Shown: positions 36,622 through 45,025, counted from the first letter of the stretch. The stretch is 64,000 nucleotides of DNA from Lachnospiraceae bacterium (GCA_910575605.1 CAJTEW010000011.1:46857-110856); one strand, 5' to 3'. Notes: generated by a model from the sequence alone, not told the origin. Numbers and translations are program-made.

Positions 36622-37506
36622 GTGAAATTAAAGGTGGCGCTGCTTCAGATGCTTCCGGGAAAGGGGTTATCAGAGCAGTACAACATAGGAGAAAGGGCCT
36701 GCAGAAAGGCGAAGGAGGTAGGAGCAGATATAGCGTTGTTTCCTGAAATGTGGAGCAGCGGCTATGATATCCCGGAGGACGGGGATGTTCTGGGGAGAGT
36801 GGCTGTCTCGGCAGACGGGTATTATCTGAAGAAATTTGGCTGGCTTGCAAAAGAACTGGATATGGCAGTTGGAATTACATTCCTTGAAAAGTATTCGCCA
36901 GGTCCCAGAAATTCCATTGCTTTGTATGACAGGCATGGAGAGCGGAAGCTTCTTTATGCCAAGGTACATACTTGTGATTTCGGGGATGAAAGGATGCTGA
37001 CTCCGGGAGAGAACTTTTATGTAACGGAACTCGATACATCATCTGGTACTGTAAAAGTGGGATGTATGATCTGCTATGACAGAGAATTTCCGGAAAGTGC
37101 GCGTATTTTGATGCTGAAGGGTGCAGAGATTGTGCTGGTGCCCAATGCCTGCCCGATGGAAATCAACAGGCTTTCGCAGCTAAGAGGCCGTGCGTATGAA
37201 AATATGATGGGAATCGCAACCTGTAACTATCCTGAAGGACAGCCGGACTGTAATGGCCATTCCAGTGTATTTGACGGAGCTGCTTACCTTCCGGATAAGC
37301 CTCAATCAAGAGATACGTGTATATTAGAAGCAGGCAGTAAACCGGGAATTTATCTGGCTGAAATAGATATGGATATGCTTCGGGAATACAGAAAAAGTGA
37401 GGTTCATGGAAACGCCTACAGACGTCCGGATAAGTATGGGATGTTAGTTTCCAGAAAGATAGAGGAGCCCTTTGTACGTGAAGATTATAGATATCAGAGT
37501 ATCTGA
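36622..37506 (+). CDS. Carbon-nitrogen hydrolase (nitrilase superfamily amidase)
   Basis: 294 residues starting with GTG 36622, ten bases after AGAAAGGA. The Glu-Lys-Cys triad is visible: Glu in ALFPEMWSSGYD, Lys in LLYAKVHTCDFGDE, Cys in VGCMICYDREFPESAR. Such enzymes hydrolyse N-carbamoyl amino acids or omega-amides with release of ammonia. The substrate cannot be read from sequence. With the M20 hydrolase, transporter and regulator next to it, a small nitrogen-compound catabolic module is likely. Confidence 0.88.
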   Translation: MKLKVALLQMLPGKGLSEQYNIGERACRKAKEVGADIALFPEMWSSGYDIPEDGDVLGRVAVSADGYYLKKFGWLAKELDMAVGITFLEKYSPGPRNSIALYDRHGERKLLYAKVHTCDFGDERMLTPGENFYVTELDTSSGTVKVGCMICYDREFPESARILMLKGAEIVLVPNACPMEINRLSQLRGRAYENMMGIATCNYPEGQPDCNGHSSVFDGAAYLPDKPQSRDTCILEAGSKPGIYLAEIDMDMLREYRKSEVHGNAYRRPDKYGMLVSRKIEEPFVREDYRYQSI

Positions 37507-37512
37507 CCTTCC

Positions 37513-37581
37513 TTGGGAAACTGCCTTTTGGACGCTTCCTTTATCTATACATTGCTGGGCGTCCAAAAGGTAGTTTCCCAA
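37513..37581. repeat. Long inverted repeat between the amidase and hsdS fragment
   Basis: The 23-base arms at 37513-37535 and 37559-37581 are complementary except for one G-T pair; the inner edge reads TTTTGGACGC / GCGTCCAAAA. The loop is 23 bases. No T run follows, so it is not a simple terminator. It lies seven bases past the amidase stop and 11 bases before the hsdS fragment stop. Confidence 0.8.
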
Positions 37582-37591
37582 GAAGGAGATC

Positions 37592-38263
37592 TTATTCAGT
37601 AACAGCATCTTTCTTCGTGAGCTCAGTAATCCTATTATTAAGCCATGCAGCAGCGGTAGTTTCATTCTGTTCAATAGCCATTTCTACAGCCTGCTTCGCA
37701 TATTCAAGAAGTTTCTTTGAACGATGTCTTAACTCGAAAGATTTACTTGACTTTTCAGATACCGCTTTTTGCCTGCTGATATCTAAGACAGGAACAAGAA
37801 CTTCCTTAATTTCAGAGAGCTTCCAGTGTTTGATAATTGAACCGCCGGCATCTCTTTCAGCTTGCAGCTGAACAATGTCAGAGTTTAGCACTGCTGTAAG
37901 ATAATCTGGTAATATCTTAGAATTATCTTTTATTGTTAAATGGAGCAGCGCGCTTGAGGTTATCATAGGAGCATCAGATTTTACTTTATAAGCTATGCCG
38001 ACACTTCCATCTTTAGAAAATAGTATTTCATCTTTTTTAAGATAATATATAGGAAGATCATACTTACTGCCTGGCTCAAGATATTTGTCCGGTGCTGATA
38101 TCTCATATTTAGAAATGTCACTTATACGAATAAAGGGAATTCCATTATCCTTATAAGCTTCACTGCCTGGCTCTATTGACTTTGAAATAGTTACTATTTC
38201 CTTATGAATGAGTTTTAATAGGAACACTGTAATATCAAGGCTTTTCGGAGCCAGCAACCACAA
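37592..38263 (-). pseudogene. hsdS: Type I restriction specificity subunit (HsdS), 5'-truncated
   Basis: 224 codons from the last plausible start, but the family sequence is only one target-recognition domain with part of the helical spacer: GIPFIRISDISKYE, KDEILFSKDGSVGIAYKV, LTAVLNSDIVQLQAERDAGGSIIKHWKLSEIKEV (in part), then RSKKLLEYAKQAVEMAIEQNE. A full HsdS has two such halves (~400 residues). No hsdM or hsdR is nearby. Upstream codons run into the ICE edge, so the gene was cut by the insertion or arrived already broken. It might be a silent cassette for a type I locus elsewhere. Confidence 0.8.
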
Positions 38264-38295
38264 AAAAATATTATTTGAGCTATCACATTACGCAG

Positions 38296-38331
38296 AAAGC
38301 CGTCCGGCATGAAAAAACGGGCGGCTTTTTT
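38296..38331 (+). terminator. Terminator near the ICE left junction
   Basis: AAAGCCGTCC (38296-38305) pairs with GGGCGGCTTT (38319-38328) and is followed by more T. It points rightwards but no gene on + precedes it, which fits the loss of an upstream ICE gene. Confidence 0.7.
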
Positions 38332-38424
38332 GCGTGGATAGCCGGGAGGGAGGCGAAAAAATAGTAACAAATTTTTAGCGCAAGATTTGTGCAACATTCA
38401 CGAAATTAAAAAAGGAGGTAACGA

Positions 38425-39927
38425 ATGGCAGACGAAAAATTAAACGTGAGCCCGGAGGAAAATCCCCAGCCCAGCTTGTTTGATGCCGGCCCGGCGGGTG
38501 CTCCTGCCCAGGACGCTCCCACCCCGGAGCCCCCGGCCCCGGAGAACGCCCCCGAGCAGACTGGCGGCGAACCACCCGCCCAGGATGCCCCGGCGGGTGC
38601 TCCCGGCGAGGTGAGTGTCTCCGCTGACCAGATTGAAAAGCTGATGGCGGAGCGGCGGGCGGCGGAACGTGCGGAGGTGGAAAAGAACGAGCCGCCCGAA
38701 CCGGAACAGCCGCCCACCCCGGCCCCGGAGGAAAAGGCCACCGGGGAAAAGAGGCCCGCCAAAAAGGACAAGGCCGCCAAGGAAAAAGCGCCCGAGCCGG
38801 ATAAGCCCAAGGGCAGGCGGGGCCGCAAGCCCAAGGAAGAAAAGGCGGGGCCCGGTGAACCGGGAGGGACGCGGGCCCGCCGTGGCCGCCCGGCCAAGGC
38901 TGATAAGGCGGCCCCGGACAGGCCCCCGTCCCAACCTCGAGACAAAATGTCCCAAAGCAAGGGCGGAAAGGCCGCCACGGTAAAGGGCAAGGAAGAGGCC
39001 CCCGCCGCTCCTGCGCCGGAAGCGCCGCCCCAGCCCCGTGACGCGACCCGCGCCGAAAAGGAAGAGATTGTTTATCTCAACCTCTCGGAGCTGTTCCCGT
39101 TCAAAGACCATCCCTTTGGTGTCCGTGACGATGCGGAAATGAAAGGGCTTGTGGAGTCCGTCAAGGACAACGGCGTACACCAGCCCGCGCTGGTGCGTCC
39201 CCGCGAGGGCGGCGGCTATGAAATCATCGCGGGCCACCGCCGCCAGAGGGCCAGTGAGCTGGCCGGGTTTGCAAATATGCCGTGTATCGTCCGCAACATG
39301 ACGGACGATGAGGCCATCCTTGCGATGACGGACGACAACCTGCGCCACCGGGAAAAGATTTTGCCGATGGAAAAGGCCCAGTCGCTGAAAATGCAGGTGG
39401 AGGCCATCAGCCATCAAGGGACGAAGATGGAGGGCGTGGCCGCCGGGGACGTTGGAAAACGCTCCACGGAAATCGTGGGGGAACGAAACGGCATGAACTA
39501 CAAGCAGGTACAGCGGTATATCCGGCTGACCGAGCTTGTGCCGGAGCTCCAGTCTATGGTGAACGAGAAAAAGCTGTCTTTCACCCCCGCTGTTGAAATC
39601 TCGTTCATCAAGCCCAAAAACCAGAGGTTTATCGCCGTCTCCATTGAGGGCGAGCAGGCATCCCCCTCGCTCTCCCAGGCCCAAGAGCTCCGCAAGCTGG
39701 ATAAGGAGGGGAAACTGAACGGCGATGTGATTGACGGCATTTTGAGCCGTGAGAAAAAGGAGGTAGACAAAGTGATTATTTCCGCCGCTGAACTGAACAA
39801 GTATTTCGGCAAGGATGCCACGCCCCGGGAGATGAAAGACCAGATCATTTCCCTGCTGGATGCGTGGAAAGAGAAACAGCCCCCGGAGCGTACCGCCCCG
39901 GAGAAAAAGACCGACCGTGAAAAGTAA
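38425..39927 (+). CDS. parB: ParB/Spo0J-family partition protein with long low-complexity N-terminus
   Basis: 500 residues. Residues 1-~210 are low complexity, rich in Pro, Ala, Glu and Lys (for example AKKDKAAKEKAPEP). Residues ~213-330 are the ParB N-terminal domain: YLNLSELFPFKDHPF, VESVKDNGVHQPALVRP, YEIIAGHRRQRASEL, DNLRHREKILPMEKA. A helix-turn-helix region follows (SFTPAVEISFIKPKNQRF). It would hold the excised ICE or act in its maintenance. The usual ParA partner is missing upstream. One copy of the ICE hairpin motif lies inside the gene at 38939-38953, encoding RDKMSQ. Ribosome site GGAGG. Confidence 0.92.
   Translation: MADEKLNVSPEENPQPSLFDAGPAGAPAQDAPTPEPPAPENAPEQTGGEPPAQDAPAGAPGEVSVSADQIEKLMAERRAAERAEVEKNEPPEPEQPPTPAPEEKATGEKRPAKKDKAAKEKAPEPDKPKGRRGRKPKEEKAGPGEPGGTRARRGRPAKADKAAPDRPPSQPRDKMSQSKGGKAATVKGKEEAPAAPAPEAPPQPRDATRAEKEEIVYLNLSELFPFKDHPFGVRDDAEMKGLVESVKDNGVHQPALVRPREGGGYEIIAGHRRQRASELAGFANMPCIVRNMTDDEAILAMTDDNLRHREKILPMEKAQSLKMQVEAISHQGTKMEGVAAGDVGKRSTEIVGERNGMNYKQVQRYIRLTELVPELQSMVNEKKLSFTPAVEISFIKPKNQRFIAVSIEGEQASPSLSQAQELRKLDKEGKLNGDVIDGILSREKKEVDKVIISAAELNKYFGKDATPREMKDQIISLLDAWKEKQPPERTAPEKKTDREK
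38939..38953. repeat. ICE hairpin motif copy 1 (inside parB)
   Basis: GAGACAAAATGTCCC, followed by AAAG. Read in frame within parB. Confidence 0.8.
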
Positions 39928-39963
39928 GCCTTGAGACATTTTGTCCCAAGGCTTTTCTCTTTC
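39926..39963 (+). terminator. ICE hairpin motif copy 2, extended to a terminator after parB
   Basis: The motif GAGACATTTTGTCCC (39933-39947) is enlarged by AAGCCTT on the left and AAGGCTT on the right, then TTCTCTTT. It forms a good terminator just past the parB stop. Confidence 0.75.
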
Positions 39964-40007
39964 CCGCGCCCCTCCCCCGCGCCTTGCATGGCGTTCTTTT
40001 AGAGAGG

Positions 40008-40168
40008 GGCTCTGGTGGTATATCCCCCGTCGCCGCCTACTACCTGGCACAGCCGGGAGTGGGCGGTCAAGGGGCGGAACGCCCGCCGCCTGCGGCGGCT
40101 TGCCCTTGACGGCCCGCCCCGGCTGTGCCACCCCTCCCGGCGCGGCGGGGGATATATCCTCCAGAGCC
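40008..40168. repeat. Very long GC-rich palindrome between parB and the transfer genes
   Basis: 161 bases. GGCTCTGG (40008-40015) pairs with CCAGAGCC (40161-40168), then TATATCCCCCG with CGGGGGATATA, TGGCACAGCCGG with CCGGCTGTGCCA, and GCCGCC with GGCGGC at the centre, with small bulges. A second hairpin, CCCTTTCCCAT with ATGGGAAAGGG, follows at 40172-40197. No open frame of note lies in 39964-40246. It could be a replication or transfer origin, a folded RNA or a gene-end structure. Confidence 0.75.
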
Positions 40169-40246
40169 GCCCCCTTTCCCATGAATGGGAAAGGGCGGGG
40201 GGATAGGGCTGAACGACAACTATTAAAATATCGGAGGTAAACGACT

Positions 40247-40588
40247 ATGAAACGACCCCTTGCTTACATCACCGCCGCTTGGTATGGCGGCGACACGGAA
40301 AATGCGGAGCTGGCCGCGCAGTATTGCCGGGCGGTCTACGATGCGGGCTTTGCCCCTATCTGCCCCGCGCTGTTTCTGCCCCTTTTCCTCAATGACGCGG
40401 TTCCCGAGGAGCACAAGAGCAGCATTGACATTGGCCGCGACCTGCTCCGCCGCTCCCGGGTGCTGGTGGTGTGCGGGCATACCGTCACCGAGTCCATGAA
40501 GAACGACATCGCCGTGGCCCAGCGGCTGGGCATCACCGCTACCACCCTTGAGGGCATTTTGACCGTCAAGGGCCAGGGCCGCCGCTGA
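40247..40588 (+). CDS. DUF4406/DUF7768-like protein of ICEs
   Basis: 113 residues. YITAAWYGGDTENAELAAQYCRAV-type N-terminus, then APICPALFLPLFLNDAVPEEH, and RSRVLVVCGHTVTESMKNDI. The pattern (small alpha/beta fold resembling nucleoside 2-deoxyribosyltransferases) is common in ICEs of Clostridia. Function is unknown. Ribosome site GGAGG, one base gap to ardA. Confidence 0.75.
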   Translation: MKRPLAYITAAWYGGDTENAELAAQYCRAVYDAGFAPICPALFLPLFLNDAVPEEHKSSIDIGRDLLRRSRVLVVCGHTVTESMKNDIAVAQRLGITATTLEGILTVKGQGRR

Positions 40589-40589
40589 C

Positions 40590-41291
40590 GTGGCCGGGCT
40601 GTTCGAGGCGTACATCACCAATCTGGGGAAATACAACGAGGGCGAGCTGGTGGGGGAAACGCTGAAATTCCCCACCAGCCCCCAGGCGGTGGAGGCGCTC
40701 TTAAAGGACATCGGGGTGGACGGCATACGCTACGGGGAATTTTTCATCACCAGCTTTGACGGCGATGTGCTGGGGCTCTATGACTATCTGGGCGAGTATG
40801 AAAATCTGGACGAGCTGAACCATCTGGCCTGCCTGCTCTCGGAGCTCCCCCAAAGTGAGATCGAAAAATTCGAGGCCGCGCTCCATATCGGGGCGCATAC
40901 CTCCAGCGTGGCGGACATCATCAACCTTACGGAAAATCTGGAGTATTTTGAATTTTACCCGGATATTGAAAACGAGGACGATTTGGGCCGCTACTATGCG
41001 GAGGACTTGGCGATACCCGCCGAGCTGAAAGACTATTTTGACTATGAGGCATACGGGCGGGACGTATCCATCAACGAGGGCGGCCACTTTGCCCCCGGCG
41101 GCTATATCGTCCAGACGGGCGATATTAAGGAAGTCTATCACGGGATAGAGGATATTCCCAAGGAGCACAAGGTTTTTGCCCTCCCCCGGCTCTCCATCCG
41201 GGAGCAGATGGCCGCCTACAAGGAAGTGATTGACCGTTCCTCTCTGGCGGCTGAACGCAAGCACCCGGAAACAAACCGGGAGGAGCGGTGA
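40590..41291 (+). CDS. ardA: Antirestriction protein ArdA
   Basis: DNA-mimic protein that blocks type I restriction-modification enzymes on entry to a new host. 233 residues from GTG 40590. Marks: FEAYITNLGKYNEGELVGE, GLYDYLGEYENLDELNHLA, and YFDYEAYGRDVSINEGGHFAP, the last being the family signature. It is very acidic, as expected of a DNA mimic. Placement beside a broken hsdS is notable but may be chance. Confidence 0.94.
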   Translation: MAGLFEAYITNLGKYNEGELVGETLKFPTSPQAVEALLKDIGVDGIRYGEFFITSFDGDVLGLYDYLGEYENLDELNHLACLLSELPQSEIEKFEAALHIGAHTSSVADIINLTENLEYFEFYPDIENEDDLGRYYAEDLAIPAELKDYFDYEAYGRDVSINEGGHFAPGGYIVQTGDIKEVYHGIEDIPKEHKVFALPRLSIREQMAAYKEVIDRSSLAAERKHPETNREER

Positions 41292-41295
41292 CTTC

Positions 41296-41310
41296 GAGAC
41301 AAAATGTCCC
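41296..41310. repeat. ICE hairpin motif copy 3 (between ardA and pcfB)
   Basis: GAGACAAAATGTCCC with CTTC before and AAAG after, four bases past the ardA stop codon. Confidence 0.8.
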
Positions 41311-41353
41311 AAAGGCCGGAGGGCCTATCCCCCATGAAAGGAGGCGGTTTTGA

Positions 41354-41836
41354 TTGATTGACGAGGATGTTTCCCGGCGCACTATCGCGTTATCCATACG
41401 GACGGGAAAGCTGACGGCCCGGGTGCTGGCCTATGCGCTCCGGGCGGCTGGCCGGAAGATACAAAAGGAACGCCGGGCCCACCAGACGCCCCACGGCAGG
41501 CAGTCCGTGAAAAAACTCATGGCCCACGGCGCGGCCACAAACAGCATCGAGCTCACCGGGGCCCCAAAGGAATTTGACCGGGTGGCCCGGAAGTGGAACG
41601 TGGATTATGCCTTTTACAAGACCGGGCCGGACAAGTATCTGCTGTTCTTCAAGAGCGGGCAGGCGGACGCAATCACCGCTTGTTTCTCGGAATACTCCCG
41701 CCGTGTGCTGGATAAGGCAAAGACTGACCGCGTACCCATCCGGGAACAGCTCAAACGGGCCGCCGCCGAGATACTGCGCCAGCCCGCGCCCCAAAGGAAA
41801 GACCGCATAAAGGAGGCCGCCCATGAGGACAGATAA
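41354..41836 (+). CDS. PcfB-like protein (DUF3801)
   Basis: 160 residues from TTG 41354 behind AAGGAGGCGG. Relaxosome-associated family found next to the coupling protein in Gram-positive conjugative elements; PcfB of pCF10 bridges relaxase and PcfC. Marks: RVLAYALRAAGRKIQKE, RQSVKKLMAHGAATNSIE, and DYAFYKTGPDKYLLFFKSGQADAI. It overlaps traG by 14 bases. Confidence 0.9.
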   Translation: MIDEDVSRRTIALSIRTGKLTARVLAYALRAAGRKIQKERRAHQTPHGRQSVKKLMAHGAATNSIELTGAPKEFDRVARKWNVDYAFYKTGPDKYLLFFKSGQADAITACFSEYSRRVLDKAKTDRVPIREQLKRAAAEILRQPAPQRKDRIKEAAHEDR

Positions 41837-43664
41837 GCTGAAAAAGTACCTTTTGCCCAACCTCCCCTATCTGTTCATCGGCTGGGCCTGCCTAAAGGTG
41901 GGGACGGCCTACCGTCTGGCGGCGGGGGCGGATTTGGCCCACAAGCTGGTAGGGATGGTGGCGGCCCTCGGCCCGGCCTTTGCCGACTTTGCGCCGGGGC
42001 TTGCTCCTTTTGACTGGCTCACTGGCATCGCGGGGGCCGTGGCGATCCGGCTGATTATCTATCAGAAAAGCAAAAAAGCCCAAAAATACCGCCGGGATGA
42101 AGAGTATGGTTCGGCCCGCTGGGGAACGGAAAAAGACATCAAGCCGTTCACCGACCCCAAGTTTGAGAACAACATCATTCTGACCGGGACGGAATTTCTC
42201 ACCACCAACACCCGGCCCGCCGTCCCCGCCAACGCCCGGAACCTGAATTGCTGTGTTGTCGGTTCCTCCGGCTCCGGCAAGACCCGGTTCTGGCTCACGC
42301 CCCAGCTTTTGCAGGCCCATTCCTCCTATGTGGTGGTGGACCCAAAAGGCGGGGTGCTGGAGCAGGCGGGGTATTTCCTGCAACGGAAAAAGGGATATAA
42401 AATCAAGGTTTTTAACAGCATTGATTTTTCCCGCTCCATGCACTACAACCCGCTGGCGTACATCCGCAACGAGGCCGACATTTTGAAATTCGTCAATACC
42501 TTAATCGCCAACACCAAAGGCGAGGGCAAGGAGGGCGACCCGTTCTGGACGAAATCAGAAACGCTTTTATACTGCGCCCTTATCGCCTATATCATTTTCG
42601 AGGGCCCGGACGAGGACAAGAACATGAACACCCTCGTTGACATGATTTCCGGCATGGAGGTCAAGGAGGACGATGACGATTTCATGAACGCGGTGGACTA
42701 TATGTTCGCCGGGCTGGAAAAGCGCAAGCCGGACTGTTTCGCGGTCAAGCAGTACAAAAAGTACAAGCTGGCCAGCGGCAAGACCGCCCGCTCCATACTT
42801 ATTAGCTGTGGCGCAAGGCTGGCCCCATTTGACATCCCGCAACTCCGGGAGATTATGAGCTATGACGAGATGGAGCTTGACAAGCTGGGGGACAGACGGA
42901 CGGCGGCGTTCTTCATCATCAGTGATACCGACACCACCTATAACTTTATCGTGGCCCTTGCCTTTTCGCAGATGTTCAATCTTCTCTGTGAACGGGCGGA
43001 CAACGTACACGGGGGCCGCCTGCCCCATCATGTGCGGGTGCTGTGGGACGAGGCCGCCAACACCGGGCAAGTGCCCAACCTCGAAAAGCTGGTGGCGGTC
43101 ATCCGCTCCCGGGAGGTGAGCCTGACGCTGTTCTACCAGCAGTTGGCCCAATGTAAGGCCATCTACGATAAAAACGCGGAAACTATTTTAGGCAACATGG
43201 ACAGCGTGGTGTTCCTCGGGGGCCGGGAGGCCAGCACCATCAAGGAAATATCGGAAAACTGGCTGGGCAAGGCCACCATCTCCATGCAGACGGAGGGCCG
43301 CTCCCGAGGGCAGTCCGAAAGCTACAACCAGAACACCCAGCGGCTGGGCCGGGAGCTTATGACCCCCGCCGAACTTGCCACCATGCCCGGCGACAGGTGC
43401 ATCCTGCAACTGCGGGGCCTGCCGCCGTTCTATTCCCGGAAATATGATTTGAAACAGCACCCCAACTACCGATACACGGCGGAGGCGGACAAGAAGAAAA
43501 ACGCCTTTTCGCTGGAGCGGCTTATCTGCCGCCGTATAAAAAAGCTCAATCCCAACGAGCAGTACACCGTGTACGAGGCGGACGTGCCGGACGGAACGCC
43601 CATAGACGAGGACGAGGACATCCTCAACTATGACGATTTGGACGACCCGGACGCTTTTGTATAG
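41823..43664 (+). CDS. VirD4/TraG-type conjugation coupling protein
   Basis: Membrane ATPase that delivers the relaxase-DNA complex to the transfer channel. 613 residues with two N-terminal membrane segments (residues ~13-85). Walker A VGSSGSGKTRFW, Walker B VRVLWDEAANTGQVPNLEKL, then REVSLTLFYQQLAQ. C-terminal part ends in an acidic tail (DEDEDILNYDDLDDPD). The gene is intact and GC-rich. Confidence 0.96.
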   Translation: MRTDKLKKYLLPNLPYLFIGWACLKVGTAYRLAAGADLAHKLVGMVAALGPAFADFAPGLAPFDWLTGIAGAVAIRLIIYQKSKKAQKYRRDEEYGSARWGTEKDIKPFTDPKFENNIILTGTEFLTTNTRPAVPANARNLNCCVVGSSGSGKTRFWLTPQLLQAHSSYVVVDPKGGVLEQAGYFLQRKKGYKIKVFNSIDFSRSMHYNPLAYIRNEADILKFVNTLIANTKGEGKEGDPFWTKSETLLYCALIAYIIFEGPDEDKNMNTLVDMISGMEVKEDDDDFMNAVDYMFAGLEKRKPDCFAVKQYKKYKLASGKTARSILISCGARLAPFDIPQLREIMSYDEMELDKLGDRRTAAFFIISDTDTTYNFIVALAFSQMFNLLCERADNVHGGRLPHHVRVLWDEAANTGQVPNLEKLVAVIRSREVSLTLFYQQLAQCKAIYDKNAETILGNMDSVVFLGGREASTIKEISENWLGKATISMQTEGRSRGQSESYNQNTQRLGRELMTPAELATMPGDRCILQLRGLPPFYSRKYDLKQHPNYRYTAEADKKKNAFSLERLICRRIKKLNPNEQYTVYEADVPDGTPIDEDEDILNYDDLDDPDAFV

Positions 43665-43668
43665 CTTT

Positions 43669-43683
43669 GGGACATTTTGTCCC
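43669..43683. repeat. ICE hairpin motif copy 4 (after traG)
   Basis: GGGACATTTTGTCCC with CTTT before it, beginning five bases past the traG stop. Confidence 0.8.
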
Positions 43684-43756
43684 GAACTGTCACCTGCCGC
43701 CTGCACCGGGCGGCTTTTCTTGTGCCCGGGAAAATCCCGGAGAAATGGAGGACTAT

Positions 43757-43915
43757 ATGGCATTTTTCGCATCCGCTATCACCACTTTGCAGACCCTTGT
43801 TATCGCGCTGGGCGCGGGCCTCGGCGTTTGGGGCGTTGTCAATCTGCTGGAGGGCTACGGCTCGGACAACCCCGGCTCAAAAAGTCAAGGCATGAAACAG
43901 GTCACGGCTAATTAG
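43757..43915 (+). pseudogene. Maff2-family membrane protein, 5' half (split by nested element)
   Basis: Begins with MAFFASAITTLQTLVIALGA behind GGAGG and continues through WGVVNLLEGYGSDNPGSKSQ. Intact Maff2 proteins are ~70 residues and go on with (L)MAGGG..., exactly what is found at 58351. Here the frame reads VTAN-stop after the junction at 43900. Maff2 proteins are small ICE membrane proteins of unknown role in the transfer region. Confidence 0.92.
43897..43900. other. Left junction (attL core) of nested element
   Basis: ACAG, shared with 58347-58350. Outside it lies Maff2 coding sequence; inside, CTAATTAGAGGTAA, which resembles CTAATTGGGGATAA just inside the right end. Confidence 0.75.
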
Positions 43916-43980
43916 AGGTAATCAAAAGAGGAAAGGAAAAGCACAATCCAGACGGAACCAGCGATACCGTCAAGAAATAT

Positions 43981-44009
43981 TTGTGAGTTAGCAAGAAACC
44001 TGATATAAT
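43981..44009 (+). promoter_or_regulatory. Promoter of the nested element's first genes
   Basis: TTGTGA (43981-43986) and TATAAT (44004-44009) with a 17-base spacer, 41 bases before the XRE start. Confidence 0.7.
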
Positions 44010-44050
44010 GGGGGCAAGCGCCCATCCGGGGCAGAAAGGCAGGGAGAAAA

Positions 44051-44323
44051 ATGCACATCAGCTACAAACCGCTCTGGCACACGCTGATAGAGCGAAACAT
44101 GAGGAAAGAAGATTTAAGGCTTGCCGCTGGCCTGACCACAAATATGATTGCCAACATGGGCAAAGAGGGAAAACACATCAGCATGGACACGCTGGCACGA
44201 ATCTGCGAAACGCTGGATTGTGGCATTATGGACGTGATTGAACTGGTCAGTGACGAACCTTCCGCCACAGGAGGGAACGATAATGGAAAAACTGAAAGAA
44301 AGAATCACAGAGAACGGCATTGA
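44051..44323 (+). CDS. XRE/Cro-type helix-turn-helix protein
   Basis: 90 residues. The helix-turn-helix core is KEDLRLAAGLTTNMIANMGK followed by ISMDTLARICETLDCGIMDVIEL, the short Cro-like form common in mobile elements. Ribosome site GGGAG. The 3' end overlaps tnpV by 41 bases. It probably controls tnpV or excision, by analogy only. Confidence 0.85.
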   Translation: MHISYKPLWHTLIERNMRKEDLRLAAGLTTNMIANMGKEGKHISMDTLARICETLDCGIMDVIELVSDEPSATGGNDNGKTERKNHRERH

Positions 44324-44660
44324 TTATATTCTGGTAGGCGATTACTATATCCCAGACTTGAAGCTGCCGGAGGAGAACCGCCCCATCGGACGTTATGGGC
44401 GGCTGCACCGGGAATATCTTAAACAGGAGCATCCGGCACGGTACAATTCCCTTATCCTGACAGGGAAATTATGGACGTACCTTGCCGACCTGAACGAGCA
44501 GGCAGAGGAACGGCTTGACTTAATCATAGAGCAGATGAAAGCCGCCGAGGGAGTGACCGAGGAACTGAAAGCCCGGAACCAGCTTGAATGGGTAGGCCGG
44601 ATGAACAATATCCGAAACCGGGCGGAGGAAATCATAAACAGCGAGTTGATTTATATTTGA
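44283..44660 (+). CDS. tnpV: TnpV-like transposon protein
   Basis: 125 residues from ATG 44283 behind GGAGGG. Marks: NGIDYILVGDYYIPDL, GRYGRLHREYLKQEHPARYNSL, and VGRMNNIRNRAEEIINSEL. The family was named in Tn4451 and is frequent in Clostridial mobile elements, with unknown function. Ends just before a perfect hairpin terminator. Confidence 0.88.
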   Translation: MEKLKERITENGIDYILVGDYYIPDLKLPEENRPIGRYGRLHREYLKQEHPARYNSLILTGKLWTYLADLNEQAEERLDLIIEQMKAAEGVTEELKARNQLEWVGRMNNIRNRAEEIINSELIYI

Positions 44661-44663
44661 TTG

Positions 44664-44704
44664 GATTAGAAAGACCAGCCGATTATCGGCTGGTCTTTCT
44701 AATC
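44664..44704. terminator. Perfect bidirectional terminator
   Basis: Eighteen-base perfect stem, 44664-44681 with 44687-44704, five-base loop; outer part AGAAAGACCAGCCG. Its right arm overlaps the 3' end of the - strand regulator gene. Confidence 0.85.
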
Positions 44705-45025
44705 TTCCCTGCGCTCCAATACCGCCCGAATCATGGCAGCGGCGATTTCCTGCTGGCTGGGCGAAGTGCTTTCCCACAACGCTGCCAGCTCCCGTATTTC
44801 ACTGACCTCATTATCTTCCAGCGTATCCCGTAGCAGATAATCCGGGGAAATTTTCAGTGCGTTGCAGATATTGATAAATACAGGCAGGCTGGGAACCTTT
44901 GTCCCGCCTTCAATCTGCCGGAGATAGGTTGCGTTTATACTGCATAATTCTGAAAGCCTGTCAGCCGTGAATCCCCGGTCTTTCCTCACCATATTGATAC
45001 GTTTGCCCAATCCTTTTGTTTCCAT
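44699..45025 (-). CDS. XRE-family transcription regulator
   Basis: 108 residues. The helix-turn-helix is RKDRGFTADRLSELCSINAT followed by YLRQIEGGTKVPSLPVFINI. ATG 45025 follows GGTGGG; an upstream ATG at 45043 is possible. It is divergent from the small genes at 45165 and 45335 and the AGACTA repeats in the shared gap are its likely operators. Confidence 0.88.
   Translation of the reverse strand: METKGLGKRINMVRKDRGFTADRLSELCSINATYLRQIEGGTKVPSLPVFINICNALKISPDYLLRDTLEDNEVSEIRELAALWESTSPSQQEIAAAMIRAVLERRED

Noticed and set aside
38440..40182. Very long open frame on - opposite parB
   Set aside because: Composition follows the GC-rich antisense of parB (Gly/Arg/Leu-rich, no domain), no ribosome site; parB itself has clear motifs.
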